From assembly GCA_003223645.1 (NCBI GenBank), contig QHVT01000018.1, positions 58,467 to 122,466 on the forward strand: a DNA stretch of 64,000 nucleotides, read 5' to 3'. Source of the DNA: Acidobacteriota bacterium (GTDB lineage Bacteria > Acidobacteriota > Thermoanaerobaculia > Gp7-AA8). Below are positions 9,201 to 19,362 of the stretch, piece by piece. The stretch's first letter is position 1. Each line of letters begins with the position of its first letter. Under the pieces are notes generated by a model that made no database searches, was not told where the DNA came from, and worked only from the letters and a program-made list of their open reading frames with translations. The position numbers and the translations under genes were made by a program.

Positions 9201-11750
9201 GAGTCCGTGCGTGAAGAGCGTCGCGAGCGCGAGGGCGAGAGCACGTTCTGCGGTGGTCTCTTTACGCAGCGAAGCGACCCACGCGCCGTCATCGTCGATC
9301 TGCCGGCCCAACGCGCACAGCACAGGCGATGGGCCGATTTCGAGAAATGCAGTGATGCCGCGCGCACGCAGCGCGCGAACGGAATCCATGAAGCGGACAG
9401 GACGCAGCAGATGCTCGCGCCAATACGCCGCATCCGGCGCGCCGCTCATCGCCTCGGCCGTGACGTTGGAGATGAGCGGAATCTTCGGCGCATGCATGCG
9501 CATCGACGCGGCGGCGCTTTCGACGGCGGACGCGGCGTCGCGCATCAGCGGCGAATGAAATGCGTGCGACACCGCGAGGCGTCGCGCGTGAAGGCCGCGC
9601 TCGGCGAGTGTCGCGGCGAGTCGGTCGAGCGCGGCGATTTCGCCGGCGACGACAGTGGCGCGCGGCGCGTTGATCGCGGCAATGGCCAGAGATTCATCGA
9701 GCAGCGGCGCGATTGCGTCGACTCCGTCGAGCACCGACAACATCCCGCCGACGCGCGGCAGCGCGTGCATCGCCTTCGCGCGCGCGGCGACGAGACGGCA
9801 CGCGTCTTCGAGCGTGAGCACGCCCGCCACCGCGGCCGCGGTGTACTCGCCGATACTGTGGCCGATCACGGCCGACGGCTCGACGCCGCGGCTGCGCCAC
9901 AGCTCCGCGAGCGCGTAGCCGACGGCGAACAGCGCCGGCTGCGTGTAGAGCGTGTCGTCGAGATCGCCCGCGCCGCGATAGATGACGTCGGCGACCGGGA
10001 TGCCGAGGTGCGACTCGCATTCGTCGAAACGCGCGCGGAAGAACGGCTCGCGCTCGTAGAGATCGCGCGCCATGTTCGGGTACTGCGAGCCCTGTCCGGT
10101 GAAGACGAACGCGAGCCGCGGTGCGTCTGTCGCGCGAGCAGCTGCGATTGTCGTGAGCGATCGATCGGAGTGGACAACGAGCGCGGCGCGATGCGCAAAG
10201 TGCGCGCGCGCGACGCGCGATGCCGCGCAAATTTCGGCGACGGCGTCCGGCTGTTCGTCGAGCTGCGCTTTGTACGCGTCGACGAGCTGTTGCAGCGATG
10301 CTTCGCTCTTCGCGCTGACGAGGAGCAGGTCGTCGTCGCGTTTCGGAAGCGATTCTTCGATCGCCGCCGGCGCTTCTTCGAGGATGACGTGCGCGTTCGT
10401 GCCGCCGAATCCGAATCCGCTCACGCCCGCGCGCAGCGGTGAGCCGTCGCGCTCCCACGGCGTCGCTTGCAGCGGCACGCGGAACGGCAGCGCGTTCCAG
10501 TCGACGTGCGGCGTGGGCGTCTTCAGATGGAGGTGCGGCGGGATGGAGCGGTGCTGCAGCGCAAGGACGGCTTTGAGAACTCCCGCCATTCCGGCGGCGG
10601 TCTCGAGATGTCCGAGGTTGGTCTTGACCGAGCCGATGAAGAGAGGAGTGGCGCGATTGCGCGCGAAGACACTCGCCAGCGCTTCGAGCTCGATCGGATC
10701 GCCGAGGGGTGTGCCGGTGCCGTGCGTTTCGATGTAGCTGATGTCGTGCGGCGTGACGCCTGCGCGCGCGAGCGCGGCGCGCACGACCGCCTCCTGCGCG
10801 AGCAGGTTCGGCGCGGTCATGCCGTTGCTGCGTCCGTCCTGGTTCACGGCCGAGCCGCGAATCAATCCGTGGATGTGATTGCCGTCGCGCTGCGCGTCGG
10901 AAAGGCGCCGCAACAGCAACAGTCCGCCGCCTTCGGAGCGCACGAATCCGTTCGCGCCGGCGTCAAACGTGCGGCAGTGGCCGTCCGGCGAGAGCGCGCG
11001 CATTTTCGAAAAACAGATGTGTCCCTGCGGCGTGAGAATCACGTTCACGCCGGCGGCGAGCGCCCAGTCGGTCGTGCCTTCGCGCAGACTCGCGCACGCG
11101 AGATCGATCGCGACGAGTGATGACGAGCACGCGGTGTCGACGGCCATCGCCGGCCCGTGCAGATCGAACGTGTAGGCGATGCGTCCCGCGGCGGTGCTGC
11201 CGATCAAGCCGGTGACGTCGTACGCGCCGATGCGCGACGGATCGCCGCTGTGCAGCCGCGCCTGCGCGTAGTCGGCGGCGGAGATGCCGACGAAGACGCC
11301 GGCCTGCGCGCCGCGCAATTTGTCGGCTGGAACGCCGGCGTGCTCGATCGCTTCCCACGCCAGCTCGAGAAGCAGTCGCTGCTGCGGATCGAGCGCCATC
11401 GCCTCGAGCGGCGTGATGCCGAAGAACGCGGCGTCGAATGCGTACACGTCGTCGTCGAGGAATCCGCCCGCGCGCGTGTACGCCTTTCCTGCCGCGTCGG
11501 GATTCGCGTCGAAGAACTCGTCAACGTTCCATCGTGAGCGCGGCACTTCGCCGATCGCCTCGACGCCGTTTTCGAGCAGCCGCCAGAAGTCGCGCGGCGT
11601 GCGCACGCCGCCAGGGAAGCGGCACGACATGCCGACGATCGCGACCGGCTCACCTCTGTCAGGGAAAGCATCGCGCCGAAGCTGCGCGTTCTCGCGCTCC
11701 AGCTCTTCGATGCGCACGAGCGCTTTCTTCACCGCGCTCAGCTCGCTCAT
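3246..11750 (-). CDS. Hybrid PKS-NRPS: KS-AT-ACP-AMT-MOX-C-A(vestigial)-PCP-C
   Basis: 2834 residues. An N-terminal coiled coil ([19 protein letters not shown]) looks like a docking helix. KS about 30-460 has DTACSSS. AT about 540-830 has GHSIGE and HAFH, typical of malonyl-CoA. An ACP has its serine near 928 (GVDSLML). A class III aminotransferase spans about 1010-1440 ([12 protein letters not shown] lysine in [12 protein letters not shown]). A luciferase-like flavin monooxygenase spans about 1480-1815. C1 follows (HHIIANG, with N where D is usual), then only the C-terminal part of an A domain (about 2205-2345), a PCP (LGGQSIQ) and C2 (DHINADG). AMT on a PKS module makes a beta-amine from the beta-keto group. 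AMT next to MOX recalls beta-amino fatty acid lipopeptide synthases such as puwainaphycin. ATGA overlap with the upstream synthase. Confidence 0.93.
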   Translation of the reverse strand: MSELSAVKKALVRIEELERENAQLRRDAFPDRGEPVAIVGMSCRFPGGVRTPRDFWRLLENGVEAIGEVPRSRWNVDEFFDANPDAAGKAYTRAGGFLDDDVYAFDAAFFGITPLEAMALDPQQRLLLELAWEAIEHAGVPADKLRGAQAGVFVGISAADYAQARLHSGDPSRIGAYDVTGLIGSTAAGRIAYTFDLHGPAMAVDTACSSSLVAIDLACASLREGTTDWALAAGVNVILTPQGHICFSKMRALSPDGHCRTFDAGANGFVRSEGGGLLLLRRLSDAQRDGNHIHGLIRGSAVNQDGRSNGMTAPNLLAQEAVVRAALARAGVTPHDISYIETHGTGTPLGDPIELEALASVFARNRATPLFIGSVKTNLGHLETAAGMAGVLKAVLALQHRSIPPHLHLKTPTPHVDWNALPFRVPLQATPWERDGSPLRAGVSGFGFGGTNAHVILEEAPAAIEESLPKRDDDLLLVSAKSEASLQQLVDAYKAQLDEQPDAVAEICAASRVARAHFAHRAALVVHSDRSLTTIAAARATDAPRLAFVFTGQGSQYPNMARDLYEREPFFRARFDECESHLGIPVADVIYRGAGDLDDTLYTQPALFAVGYALAELWRSRGVEPSAVIGHSIGEYTAAAVAGVLTLEDACRLVAARAKAMHALPRVGGMLSVLDGVDAIAPLLDESLAIAAINAPRATVVAGEIAALDRLAATLAERGLHARRLAVSHAFHSPLMRDAASAVESAAASMRMHAPKIPLISNVTAEAMSGAPDAAYWREHLLRPVRFMDSVRALRARGITAFLEIGPSPVLCALGRQIDDDGAWVASLRKETTAERALALALATLFTHGLAIDWTRHGAPRRHVDLPAYRFDRKRYIAFAAPPETSMPTTPATPANAGEIAARLDAIIREATGLESVARDANLLELGVDSLMLMQTRHQITQRFGIEIPISEFFERLTTISKIGAFLAETTQHPAPSTQHVLPRIEVAATPRPDVFIPYKQIQTQTDDSRDVRQKQHLETLARDFCDVTAPSKEETQRHRAHFANNRNVAGFRPSWKEMIYQVVAESADGARIRSRGGRELIDFTMGFGVHLFGHNASFIREAVESELANGFPLGPMYHLAGEVAEAFCELTGNERVAFYNSGTEAVMVALRIARTVTQRNRVVIFEGSYHGSFDGILALRVVRDGVLQTVPGAPGTTQGMVNDVLVLRYDDPESLEIIRAQGNELAAVLVEPVQSRRPDLRPTEFLRALREITAKSGTGLIFDEVVTGFRCHPQGAQGYFGVRADLATYGKVVGGGMPIGLVAGKAEFMDAVDGGAWSYGDDSYPKKRNTFVAGTFCHHPLTLAAMRAVLARLKEEGPALQQTLNRRNAALCGRLNRFFEEEEVPIRMAWFGSLFRFVLRGDIELLFFHLIKRGFYIWEGRNCFLSTAHTEEDIERLYEAVVDSVRALREGGVIAARTRPISPTSPIRPTSPTTEFSLFFFSSTDNTGENKYRLLLEAAKYADQNGYAAVWTPERHFHDFGGLYPNPAVTSAALATITSNIRIRAGSTVLLLHDPVRFAENWSLVDNLSHGRVDLALALGWNSNDFALAPDSFEDRARLFPEHLDVVRRLWRGETITRRGGKGEPVQIELHPRPIQRELPVWYVAPGNPETFRIAGEQGANLLTYLEGQTVEQLAEKLQLYRDARAKSGHRGPGHVTCMLHTFLADDVATARAIVHEPLKSYLRSSLFLRNQLLSSLGLSANGSDVDPILDRALDRYLDTSSLIGSVDSCLPMVRRLREIGVDELGCLIDFGLDFDTTMRGLESLTALMHRAREFEILPLTEEQKELWAAAQLDPASTAYNEAVLLQVGDSQSCLSEERLRAAVQSLATRHDTLRVMQIDGETQRIAPSIDAPFEVADDDAALLRPFDLRPSNLHQGPLWRVALLRDGRLYVVAHHIIANGWSLGLFIEELSALYEGKQLPPATPLRAFLEWHTSRRAETRSVSAPALELPGPWIAEGVAGGRHAFEIGGELYRDLKNVSRQRGATLVMTMFAGFELLLARVSDQRNFVTGIPLSGQAAMGAVQLAGQCTTIMPVVCDLDADCTLDHLVAESRRALMEMHAHGGTRWTAPPLRAMFNMDRAPAMNTFAGFPMTVLTAPIGDAKVDLFANLIDFGDRLAIEFDYRRALIDDRVTHAWSDAYRRILIALSDPAAGSENAFAIPICDAGDVRDDAGRPVPRGVEGEWKDTGDLVRECADSSIEWRGRKERRALMNGRRVNLAVVESLLRRFALSARASVNDAGELIASVALPDSMTAASLRRAMRDIAPPHFIPAWFEIDGALESGSDEPQSLLERRLAPFWNSVLRIASCDPNDAFTSLGGQSIQAAQLVARVRQELSIDLELRELFEHPTLRSLARFLEGRASSEHPPIPRAPLQEHYPLSHAQKRIWLAQQLDPSMTAYDIPLAAWLDGPLDVARLQHAFDVVVERHESLRTEFVTVDGEPRQRVGDVRPQLLLEKISPQRHALHLTLDHINADGWSAGVLVRELAALYRGAAPSELPPLPIQYRDFAVWQNETAARDDEGRRYWLSRFAQSVPRLSLRTDSPRPMVRKYDGSRMRMPFDDGLASAIRALASDAGTSAFIVLLAGVKALLHRLIGDEDIVTGVPVSGRGRPELDHQIGLFVNTLPLRDEVRGGWTFRRLLDRVRRNAVDGFAHGDYPLDLIVEQLDLRRDWSRTPLFDVIVTSDDVEGEQFDFGDVTLTRIDLPQRTSLFDLLFHFIEERQAGKPAQERSLRLDLDYDTALFRPETMALMQQRFAALLRGVTANPDSAIASIDLTTDSERSAASIRLEASFRL
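3451..3469. repeat. Short palindrome in frame in the C2 domain
   Basis: The core CAGGCTTCCCAGCCTG (3452-3467) encodes an extra QAGKPAQ-like stretch in the second condensation domain, just before the [13 protein letters not shown] segment. The core differs at one base from the palindrome at 12127-12146 in the neighbouring PKS gene. Confidence 0.6.
6180..6210. repeat. Imperfect palindrome in frame in the C1 domain
   Basis: GGACAG pairs with CTGTCC, and CAGGCAGG roughly with CCTACCTG, giving a nested imperfect hairpin. On the minus strand it encodes a [13 protein letters not shown] stretch near the start of the first condensation domain, between the AYNEAVLLQ strand and the helix of [17 protein letters not shown]. 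Confidence 0.5.
7327..7376. repeat. Degenerate 10-bp tandem repeats in the AMT-MOX linker
   Basis: Five degenerate copies of a TAGGACTKGT-like decamer (kTAGGAC every 10 bp) lie exactly between the aminotransferase and monooxygenase domains. They encode a [16 protein letters not shown] linker. A ten-base period is not a multiple of three, so the peptide periodicity is only approximate. Confidence 0.7.
8811..8842. repeat. 7-bp tandem repeat in the ACP-AMT linker
   Basis: TGCTGGG is repeated about four times (the last copy degenerate) between the ACP and the aminotransferase domain. It encodes an [17 protein letters not shown] linker. Confidence 0.65.
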
Positions 11751-14700
11751 CGCATCTTCTCCAGGAGCAGCCGCTCCGCTTCTTCTTCGCTGAGCGCGTC
11801 GATGAACGCGTTGCCGGTTTCCGCCGCCGGCTCGTCAGGAACGAGCTGACGGAGGATGAACGTCGACAGATCGGCCACGGTCGGGTGTGCCCAAAATGTG
11901 GTCACCGGAATCGTGATGCCGATGGAATCGCGGAGACGGTTCTTGAGCTGCAGCGCCATCAGCGAGTCAATGCCGAGCTGTTTGAACGGCGTGTCGCGAT
12001 CGACTTCGGACGGCCGCGCGCGCAGCACGGCCGCTGCATTCGCGACGACGTGCGCTTCGACGGCGCGCACGCGCTCGTCGGGATCGGTCATACGCACGAT
12101 CTCCGACGCAAAGTCCGATCGTGTGGCGCAGGCTTTCCAGCCTGCGACCTCCGCGACCAGCGGATCAATCGCGCCTACGCCGTGCAGGTCGACGCCTACG
12201 ACGCGCGTGCGATTCTCGAGGATCGCCGCTTCGATGAGATCGACCGCGTCGTCGACGGTGAGCGGACGGATCGCCTGCAACGCGTCGATGCGCGCGCGAT
12301 CGCCGCGCGATGCGGCGAGACCGATACCGGCGACTGGTCCGAGGTCGATCGTCGTGGCGGAGAGACCGCGGCGACGGCGTTCGAGCATCAGCGCATCGAC
12401 GTACGCGCTCGCGGCGGCGTAATTCGCTTGCCCCGCCGGCGCGAAGAGCGCAGCAGCGGAGGAGACGCAGACGAAGAAGTCGAGCGGGAGATCGGCGAAG
12501 AAACGGGCGGCTGCTTTCGGCGCGAAGACGCGCGCGATGCGCTCGTCGTCGAGCTGCAGGAGCGGCGCGTCGTCGAGAACGCCCGCGCAGTGGATGATGC
12601 CGCGCAGAGGAGCGTTCGCGAGAATCGCGTCGATCGTGCGCTCGTCGGCGATGTCGCCCTGGATGTCGGCGCTCGCGTTGCGCGCGACGGTGAGCACGCG
12701 GCGCGCGCCGCGCTCGAGGAGACGCTTCTTCATCGCCGAGCCGATCGCGCCGGTGCCGCCGGTGATGACGTACGTGCCGTCGCCGCGCACGAGCGCGGGC
12801 TCGACGCGCGGCGTGCCTTCGCGCGGAAGCACGACGATCTTTCCGATCGACGCGCCGCCGGCCATGCGATGGAACGCATCGACGGTCTCGCTGATCGGGA
12901 ACATTTGCACGGGCAGGCGCGGCAGCGTTCCGTTCGCGACGTCGGAGAGCGCGGAGGCGATCAGCTCGCGCAGCACGACGGGACGATCGTTCGCCAGCGC
13001 ATCAAGATCGACGACGAAGAACGCTCCGTTGGCGGCGGTGATGTTCGCGGCGTCGTCTTCTTTCCAGCGCTTGCCGATCTCGACGAAGCGTCCGCCCGGC
13101 GCGAGCATGCGCAGCGACGCGCATCGTGCGTCGCCGGTGAGCGAGTTGAGGACGACGTCGACTGCGCCGATTGACTCGAAGTCCGTCGAGTGCGAGTCGA
13201 AGACGTGCTTCACGCCGCGCGCGCGCAGCAGCTCGCGTTTCTGTTCGCTTCCCGCGGTCGCGAAAATCTCCGCGCCGATCGACTGTGCGATCGCGACCGC
13301 GGCGAGTCCGACGCCGCCCGCCGCGGAATGAATCAGCACGCGCTCGCCGGCGCGGAGCTGCGCGAGATGGCGCAGCGACCACGCCGCCGTGGCGTACGCG
13401 ACCGGCAGCGCGGCCGCGTCTTCAAACGAAAGCGACGGCGGCTTCGCGCAGAGCAATTCCGCGCGCGCGATGACGTCGGTTGCCAGCGCGTCTTCGGCGA
13501 TGCCGACGACTTCCTCACCCGTCGCGGCGACGACGCCGGAGAACTCCATGCCCAGCGTGCGGAAGCCGTTCGGATAGCCGGGGTAGGCGCCGAGGGCGGA
13601 GAGGATGTTGAGGAAGTTGAGGGCGCAGGCGTGGACATGGACGTGTGTTTCGCCTTGCGGCTTTGGTTGTTCTTTGAAGACGATGCGGTCGATTACGCCT
13701 GGTCGGTCAATGCATGCTTTGAAGGCCGCCGCCCCGGGCGCGGGAGCGGGCGCGGGCTCGGGCGCGGGGATGAGGCGTTGTGTGAAGGCTCTTCCGTTGC
13801 GAATTGCGATCAAGGGTTCATTCGTTCGCGGGATGGCACGCCAGTCGATGTCCGCCGGATGTTTTGGCAGGTCGATCGCGCATGGGGAGAGCTCGGGGTG
13901 TTCGGATGCGAACGTGCGCACCACGGCGGCGAGCGCGGCCTGGATCGGGTTGCATTCTTCGTTTTCGATTGCGTGCGCGCCGCGGGTGATGACGACGATG
14001 CGCGGGAACGGGCTCCAGGAAATGCGCGCGACCGTCTGCAGGAAGCGGACGAGCGTCGCTGTCGCTTGCAGGACGTCTTCGTTCGCGGGCGCTTCGTACG
14101 CGATCGTGACCGCGGTGTTGCGCTGCGCGATTGCGCGCAGCTCGAGATCGGCGGTCACCCACACGAGCTGCGGCGCATCACCTGCCGGCTCGATCGGGCG
14201 CCACGCGATTTCGTACATCAGCGAGCGCGTCTCGCGCTCCTCGGCTGCGCGCAGGATTGCGCCGCGTGCGATGAGCGCGTTCGCGACCTTGACGTCGCCG
14301 CGGATCTCGTCGCGTTCGCGCGCGAACGTCACTTCGACTTGCAGCTCGCCGCCGAACGCGGCGCGATCGATGATCAGTTCTTCGATCGAGACCGGGACGA
14401 ACGTGCGCGACTCGCGCGGGAGCAGCGGATGGAACGCGGCATCGAGTTGCGGGACGAATTCGCCTGCGGCCACGCGCGCTTGCGCGAAGTGGTCGCCGCG
14501 CGTGAGATGCGTCAGCAGCTGAAACGCGGGGCCGTAGGACGTCGACTCGTAGAACGTGCCGATCAATTCCGCGCCCGAGCCCGCGCCCGCTTCCGCGCCC
14601 GGGGTGGGGGCGCAAGAAACGTAGCCCTGCATATAAAGCCGCCACCCCTCCCCCTCCCTCGCGTACGCGCGCACGCGGCCCTCGCGCGTGATCTCGAGTT

Positions 14701-17700
14701 GGACGCGGCGTTTTTCGTTGAGCACGAGCGGCTCGAGGAACTCGAGCTTGCGCAGCGCGTTTGACTCGGGGGCGGCGGTGAGGATGAGATCGATCCACGC
14801 GGCGGCGGGGAACACGATCGCGTCACCGACGCGGTGGTCGGCGAGCCATGGCGTATCGTCGGCGCTGATCTCCGTTTCGAAAATGCGCGCGCCGTCGGAT
14901 GCGCGCGTGATCACGCTCGGCCCTGCGGCGGCGCGCGGCGCTTCGTCGAGCCAGAAGCGCTCGCGCTGCCAGGCGTAGCGCGGGAGTGTTGCAATGCGTC
15001 GCGGCGGAGGGACGAGCGCGTTCCAGTTCACGTCGGCGACGCATGCCACCGCGGCAACGTTGCGCGCGAATGCGAGTTGCTCGTCGGTATCGCGACGCAG
15101 TGAGCCGAAGGCGTGCGCATTGATGGCCGCGGTCAGGACGGGATGTGGCGACAGCTCGATGAACAAGCGCTCGCCGCGCGCGATGAGGCGCTCGATCGCC
15201 GGCGCGAAGAGGACGGGCTCGCGCAGGTTGCGGACCCAGTAGCGCGCGTCGAGCACGTCGCCCGCGATCACGCGGCCGAGGACCGTCGATTCCATTTCGA
15301 TCGTCGGCGCGTTCGGCGCGAGATCGCGCAGCGCATCGAGCAGCTCGTCGCGCAGCGGATCCATCTGCGGGCTGTGCGACGCGACGTCGACCTGGATGCG
15401 GCGGCAGTCGATGCCGCGCGCGGAGAGCTGCGCTGTCAGTGCCCGCAGCGTTTCTTCGTCGCCGGAGAGGACCGTCGACTCACGGCTGTTGATGACGGCG
15501 ATGGAGACGCGGTCTTCGAGTCCGCGAATCGCGTCGCGCGCGGCTTCGGCCGAAAGCTCGACCGAGTACATCGTCCCCTTTCCGCTCGCGCGGCGGATGA
15601 TGCGGCTGCGCCTGCAGATGATGCGCGCCGCGTCTTCGAAGGAGAGGATGCCGGCGAGATGCGCGGCCGCGATCTCACCCATGCTGTGCCCCACCACCGC
15701 CGCCGGCTCCACTCCTCGGCTGCGCCACATGCGCGCGAGCGCGACGCCGAACGCGAAGAGCGCCGGCTGCACGCGATCGATGCCCGACGCGCAGTCGAAA
15801 CCGTCGCGGATCGCATCGACGAGACTCCAGTCGACATGCGCGCGGAACGCGGCGTCGCATTCTTCGATCACGACGCGGAACAGCACATCATTCGCGTACA
15901 GCGCGCGGCCCATGCCGTTCCACTGGCCGCCCTGTCCCGGAAAGACGAACACCGCTTTGCGCGATTGCGCCGGCGCGTCCGGCAGCGTCGCGACTTCGAG
16001 CTCGCGCAAGAGCGCTTCGCGCGACTCGCCGGCGACGGCGAGTCGATACGGATGATGCGTGCGTTTGTGCGTGGCGGTGGCAATGACGTCGGCGAGGTCT
16101 TGCGTGTCGGTCGTAAGGAACTCGAGCCACGAGTCGCGCGTAGCGGCGAGCGCTTCGCGCGATTTGGCGGAAATCGTGAGGATTGATGGCGGATCGCACA
16201 TGGCGGAGGGCAGATGCGGCATCGTGTGGCTCGCCACGATTGCGTGGGCATTCGTTCCGCTGAAGCCGAAGCTGCTCACTCCGGCGATGCGTTGCTCACT
16301 CGTCCACGCAGTCGTTTCCGTCGGCACGGTGAGCGCTCGCTCGCGCCACGCGAAGTGGGGTGTGGGGCGGGTGTGGTGAAGGTTGGCCGGGATGACGCCG
16401 TCGCGGACGGCGAGGACGGCTTTCAGGAGGCCCGCAATTCCGGCGGCGGACTCGAGGTGGCCGAGGTTTGACTTCACGGAGCCGACGCGCAGCGCGCGGT
16501 CGCGACCGCCGTAGACGTTCGCGAGCGCGTTGAGCTCCTGCGGATCGCCGAGCGGTGTTCCGGTGCCGTGCGCTTCGACGTAGCCGACGTCGCGCGGCTC
16601 GGCGTTCGCGGCCGCGAGCGCGGCGCGAATCACCTGCTCCTGCGCGAGGCCATTCGGCGCGGTGAGGCCGTTGCTCGCGCCGTCCTGATTGATCGCGCTG
16701 CCGCGCAGCACCGCGAGAATCGGATCGCCGTTCGCCTGCGCGTCGGTGAGGCGCTTCATCACGATGAGCGCGCAGCCTTCGCCGCGTACGTAGCCGTCCG
16801 CCGATTCGTCGAACACTTTGCATTTGCCGTCCGCGGCCATCGCGTTGAGCCGCTGGAAACCGGCGTGCACCTCGGGCGAGAGGATGAGATTCACGCCGCC
16901 CGCGAGTGCGACCGTGCATTCGCGCGCGCGCAGACTCTGCGCGGCGAGATGCACGGCCACGAGCGACGACGAGCAGGCGGTGTCGACCGCGAGACACGGT
17001 CCTTGAAATCCGTAGACGTACGAGATGCGGCCCGCGGCCGTGCTCATCGCCGATCCGGTCAGCGCATACGCGTCGACGCGCTTCGCGTCGCGCGAGCGCA
17101 GATGGCGGTTCGCGTAGTCGACGTTCGAGATACCGACGAACACGCCGGTCGCGCTGCCCGCGAGCTCGGCGGGAACGAGTCCAGCGTTTTCGAGCGCTTC
17201 CCAGCTGACTTCGAGCAGCAGCCGCTGTTGCGGATCGATCGCCTGCGCTTCGACGGCGGAGACCGCGAAGAAGCGGTGATCGAATCCGTCGATGTTGTCG
17301 AGAAATGATCCCCAGCGCGCGTCGCGATGCTGCGTTACGTCCCATCGCTCGGCCGGCACTTCGCCGGGCGCGTCGAGTTTGTTCGCGAGCGCGCGCGCGA
17401 ACGAGGCGAGATCGACGATGCCGCCGGGGAAGCGCAGCGCGGCGGAGACGATGGCGATCGGCTCGTGATGTCTGCGATTGACGACCGGCCCCGAGGCGGG
17501 CGCCGCTCCACTGGAGATGTAATTCGCGATCGCGCGCAGCGTCGGATAGTCGAACGCGAGTGAGACGGGAACGTCGCCCTCGACGAGCTGGCTCACGCGT
17601 CGTGCGAGCTCCGCGGCTTGCATCGACGACATCCCCTGCTCCGCGAGCGCGACGTCGACGGCAACTTCGCGGCCGAGCAGCTCCGATGCGATCGCAGTGA

Positions 17701-19360
17701 GTTGCGGCAGAAGAGACCGATCGGCACTTCGCGCTTCCCGAGTGTTCCGCAGCTCCTCTTCGATCGCATCGAACCGGCCCGCCGCGCATTCGCCCGCCAG
17801 CTCGCGCCGCCGCACTTTTCCGCTCGTCGTCTTCGGAATGCGCGCGACCGGGATCACGCGATCGACGACCAACCCGCTCTCCGCGGCGACGCGCCGCCGC
17901 ACAGCATCGGCGATCGCGTGGAACGGCGCGAGCGCGCCTTTGTGGCGGACGAAGAACACGAGGTCCTCGCGCGTGCCGTCGCGGCGCGGAACGCCGGCGG
18001 CGACGACTTCGCCGAGGTCGATGCCGGCGATGCCTTCGACGAGACGCTCGAGATCGTGCGGGTAGTAGTTCGCGCCGTTGACGAAGATCAGATCCCTCGC
18101 GCGGCCGGTGATGACGAGTTGTCCGTCGTCGTCGAAAAATCCGAGGTCGCCGGTGTCGAGCCAGCCGTCGTGCAATGCGGCTGCAGTCGCTGCGGCGTCG
18201 CTGTAGTAGCCGCGCGTGATCGACGGACCGCGCACCTCGATGCGTCCGATGCGGCGCGGGCCGGTGATACGAACGTCGATGCCCGCGAGCGGACGTCCGA
18301 CGACGACGAGATCGATCGCGTCGGCATCATCACTCTCCACCACTTCGTCGCGCGCGAGCCCTTCGCGCGACGCGCGGATCGTCGTCACCGGCTCTCCCGG
18401 TTTGGTCAGGGCGACGAGCAGCGTCGCTTCGGCGAGACCGTAGCCGGGGAGAATCGCGTGCGGCGGGAAGCCGTACGGCGCGAGCGTTTCCGCGAAGCGG
18501 CGGCAGAGCGGCGCGGAGATCGGCTCGGCGCCGTTGAAGATGATGCGGATCGACGAGAGGTCCCACGCGTCCGCGGCATCGGCGCGGAACGCGGAGAGGA
18601 AGTAGTGGTAGCCGAAGTTCGGCGAGTAAAGCACCGTCGCGCGGTGCTCGGACGTCTTCTTCATCCACAACAGCGGCCGGCGGATGAAGAGCGACGTCGG
18701 CATCAGGATCTGTTCGAGATTGGCGACGATGCCGAGGATGTGAAAGCCGACGAGTCCCATGTCGTGCGTCAGCGGCATCCACGAGAGGAGGCGATCGGCG
18801 GGGCCGCATTCGCTGTGCGCGGCCATGTCCGCGGCATTGCGCCGCAGCGCCGCATGGGTCACGGTCACGCCTTTCGGGGTGCCGGTCGATCCCGACGAGA
18901 ACTGCACGAGCGCAATCGATGTCGGGTCGATCGTCTCCGGCATGTCCGCGAGCGGCGCGCCGTCATCGGGGATCGTGGCATCGAGCACGCGCCCGTCGAA
19001 AGACTCCGCGACTTGCGCGCGTGTGGTCGCAATCCACGGCCGTCGCAGCCGCGCGCGCACGTTCTCGAGCTTGCGCACGTGTTCGGGCGAGCTGCCCGCG
19101 GTCAGCGGGACGGCGATGAGCTTCCCGAGAAAACACGCCCACAACGCGGCAACGAATTCCTGCGACGACTCGAGGTGCAGCACGACTTCGTCGCCGGCGA
19201 CCGCACCCTCCGCGTTCCACCGCGCGAGCAGCGCGAGCGCGTTGCGGCGAAGCTGCGCGTACGACGAGAAGCGCTCGTCGTCGTCGCGCTCGATAAAACG
19301 GATCCCGCGCTCGCCGCGCGCGGCGATCTCGAGAGAGTCGATGACGGTGAGCTCGCGCAC
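11747..19360 (-). CDS. FAAL-ACP-KS-AT-DH-ER-KR-ACP polyketide synthase
   Basis: 2537 residues from a GTG at 19360. I chose it because GGGAGG lies just upstream and the FAAL homology begins there; the same frame stays open further upstream, but that stretch is the reverse-frame shadow of the SPFH gene. FAAL about 1-560 (FSSGSTGTPKG near 155, PLTHDMGLVGF, TTSGKVRR) would activate a free fatty acid as acyl-AMP and load the ACP (GMSSMQ near 578). KS has DTACSSS near 796. AT has GHSMGE and VASH, not the malonyl HAFH, so methylmalonyl or another unit is possible. DH has DHRVGDAIVFP; ER has HSAAGGVG near 2008; KR has ITGGTGAIGS near 2205; the last ACP has GIDSLM. The C-terminus [15 protein letters not shown] resembles a PKS docking tail. 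Its stop overlaps the next start (ATGA). Confidence 0.93.
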   Translation of the reverse strand: MRELTVIDSLEIAARGERGIRFIERDDDERFSSYAQLRRNALALLARWNAEGAVAGDEVVLHLESSQEFVAALWACFLGKLIAVPLTAGSSPEHVRKLENVRARLRRPWIATTRAQVAESFDGRVLDATIPDDGAPLADMPETIDPTSIALVQFSSGSTGTPKGVTVTHAALRRNAADMAAHSECGPADRLLSWMPLTHDMGLVGFHILGIVANLEQILMPTSLFIRRPLLWMKKTSEHRATVLYSPNFGYHYFLSAFRADAADAWDLSSIRIIFNGAEPISAPLCRRFAETLAPYGFPPHAILPGYGLAEATLLVALTKPGEPVTTIRASREGLARDEVVESDDADAIDLVVVGRPLAGIDVRITGPRRIGRIEVRGPSITRGYYSDAAATAAALHDGWLDTGDLGFFDDDGQLVITGRARDLIFVNGANYYPHDLERLVEGIAGIDLGEVVAAGVPRRDGTREDLVFFVRHKGALAPFHAIADAVRRRVAAESGLVVDRVIPVARIPKTTSGKVRRRELAGECAAGRFDAIEEELRNTREARSADRSLLPQLTAIASELLGREVAVDVALAEQGMSSMQAAELARRVSQLVEGDVPVSLAFDYPTLRAIANYISSGAAPASGPVVNRRHHEPIAIVSAALRFPGGIVDLASFARALANKLDAPGEVPAERWDVTQHRDARWGSFLDNIDGFDHRFFAVSAVEAQAIDPQQRLLLEVSWEALENAGLVPAELAGSATGVFVGISNVDYANRHLRSRDAKRVDAYALTGSAMSTAAGRISYVYGFQGPCLAVDTACSSSLVAVHLAAQSLRARECTVALAGGVNLILSPEVHAGFQRLNAMAADGKCKVFDESADGYVRGEGCALIVMKRLTDAQANGDPILAVLRGSAINQDGASNGLTAPNGLAQEQVIRAALAAANAEPRDVGYVEAHGTGTPLGDPQELNALANVYGGRDRALRVGSVKSNLGHLESAAGIAGLLKAVLAVRDGVIPANLHHTRPTPHFAWRERALTVPTETTAWTSEQRIAGVSSFGFSGTNAHAIVASHTMPHLPSAMCDPPSILTISAKSREALAATRDSWLEFLTTDTQDLADVIATATHKRTHHPYRLAVAGESREALLRELEVATLPDAPAQSRKAVFVFPGQGGQWNGMGRALYANDVLFRVVIEECDAAFRAHVDWSLVDAIRDGFDCASGIDRVQPALFAFGVALARMWRSRGVEPAAVVGHSMGEIAAAHLAGILSFEDAARIICRRSRIIRRASGKGTMYSVELSAEAARDAIRGLEDRVSIAVINSRESTVLSGDEETLRALTAQLSARGIDCRRIQVDVASHSPQMDPLRDELLDALRDLAPNAPTIEMESTVLGRVIAGDVLDARYWVRNLREPVLFAPAIERLIARGERLFIELSPHPVLTAAINAHAFGSLRRDTDEQLAFARNVAAVACVADVNWNALVPPPRRIATLPRYAWQRERFWLDEAPRAAAGPSVITRASDGARIFETEISADDTPWLADHRVGDAIVFPAAAWIDLILTAAPESNALRKLEFLEPLVLNEKRRVQLEITREGRVRAYAREGEGWRLYMQGYVSCAPTPGAEAGAGSGAELIGTFYESTSYGPAFQLLTHLTRGDHFAQARVAAGEFVPQLDAAFHPLLPRESRTFVPVSIEELIIDRAAFGGELQVEVTFARERDEIRGDVKVANALIARGAILRAAEERETRSLMYEIAWRPIEPAGDAPQLVWVTADLELRAIAQRNTAVTIAYEAPANEDVLQATATLVRFLQTVARISWSPFPRIVVITRGAHAIENEECNPIQAALAAVVRTFASEHPELSPCAIDLPKHPADIDWRAIPRTNEPLIAIRNGRAFTQRLIPAPEPAPAPAPGAAAFKACIDRPGVIDRIVFKEQPKPQGETHVHVHACALNFLNILSALGAYPGYPNGFRTLGMEFSGVVAATGEEVVGIAEDALATDVIARAELLCAKPPSLSFEDAAALPVAYATAAWSLRHLAQLRAGERVLIHSAAGGVGLAAVAIAQSIGAEIFATAGSEQKRELLRARGVKHVFDSHSTDFESIGAVDVVLNSLTGDARCASLRMLAPGGRFVEIGKRWKEDDAANITAANGAFFVVDLDALANDRPVVLRELIASALSDVANGTLPRLPVQMFPISETVDAFHRMAGGASIGKIVVLPREGTPRVEPALVRGDGTYVITGGTGAIGSAMKKRLLERGARRVLTVARNASADIQGDIADERTIDAILANAPLRGIIHCAGVLDDAPLLQLDDERIARVFAPKAAARFFADLPLDFFVCVSSAAALFAPAGQANYAAASAYVDALMLERRRRGLSATTIDLGPVAGIGLAASRGDRARIDALQAIRPLTVDDAVDLIEAAILENRTRVVGVDLHGVGAIDPLVAEVAGWKACATRSDFASEIVRMTDPDERVRAVEAHVVANAAAVLRARPSEVDRDTPFKQLGIDSLMALQLKNRLRDSIGITIPVTTFWAHPTVADLSTFILRQLVPDEPAAETGNAFIDALSEEEAERLLLEKMR
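12127..12146. repeat. Perfect palindrome in the KR-ACP linker
   Basis: CGCAGGCT-TTCC-AGCCTGCG is a perfect 8-bp-arm hairpin. It is translated in frame as an AGWKACATR-like insert between the ketoreductase and the last ACP. Its core matches the palindrome at 3451-3469 at 15 of 16 bases. Confidence 0.65.
13732..13767. repeat. 36-bp GC-rich repeat, copy 1 (inverted relative to copy 2)
   Basis: Read on the plus strand it matches the minus-strand sequence of 14569-14604 at 35 of 36 bases. It lies just before the ER domain and encodes PAPEPAPAPAPGA. Confidence 0.75.
14569..14604. repeat. 36-bp GC-rich repeat, copy 2 (inverted)
   Basis: Near-identical to 13732-13767 in opposite orientation, about 800 bp away in the same ORF. 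It lies within the DH region and is translated as PGAEAGAGSGAE. Both orientations stay open in this frame. Confidence 0.75.
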
Positions 19361-19362
19361 GA

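Noticed and set aside
7089..10442. Very long plus-strand ORF (over 1100 codons) opposite the PKS-NRPS gene
   Set aside because: Rich in Arg, Glu, Asp and Val in the pattern of a reverse-complement shadow; the minus strand encodes clear catalytic domains throughout.
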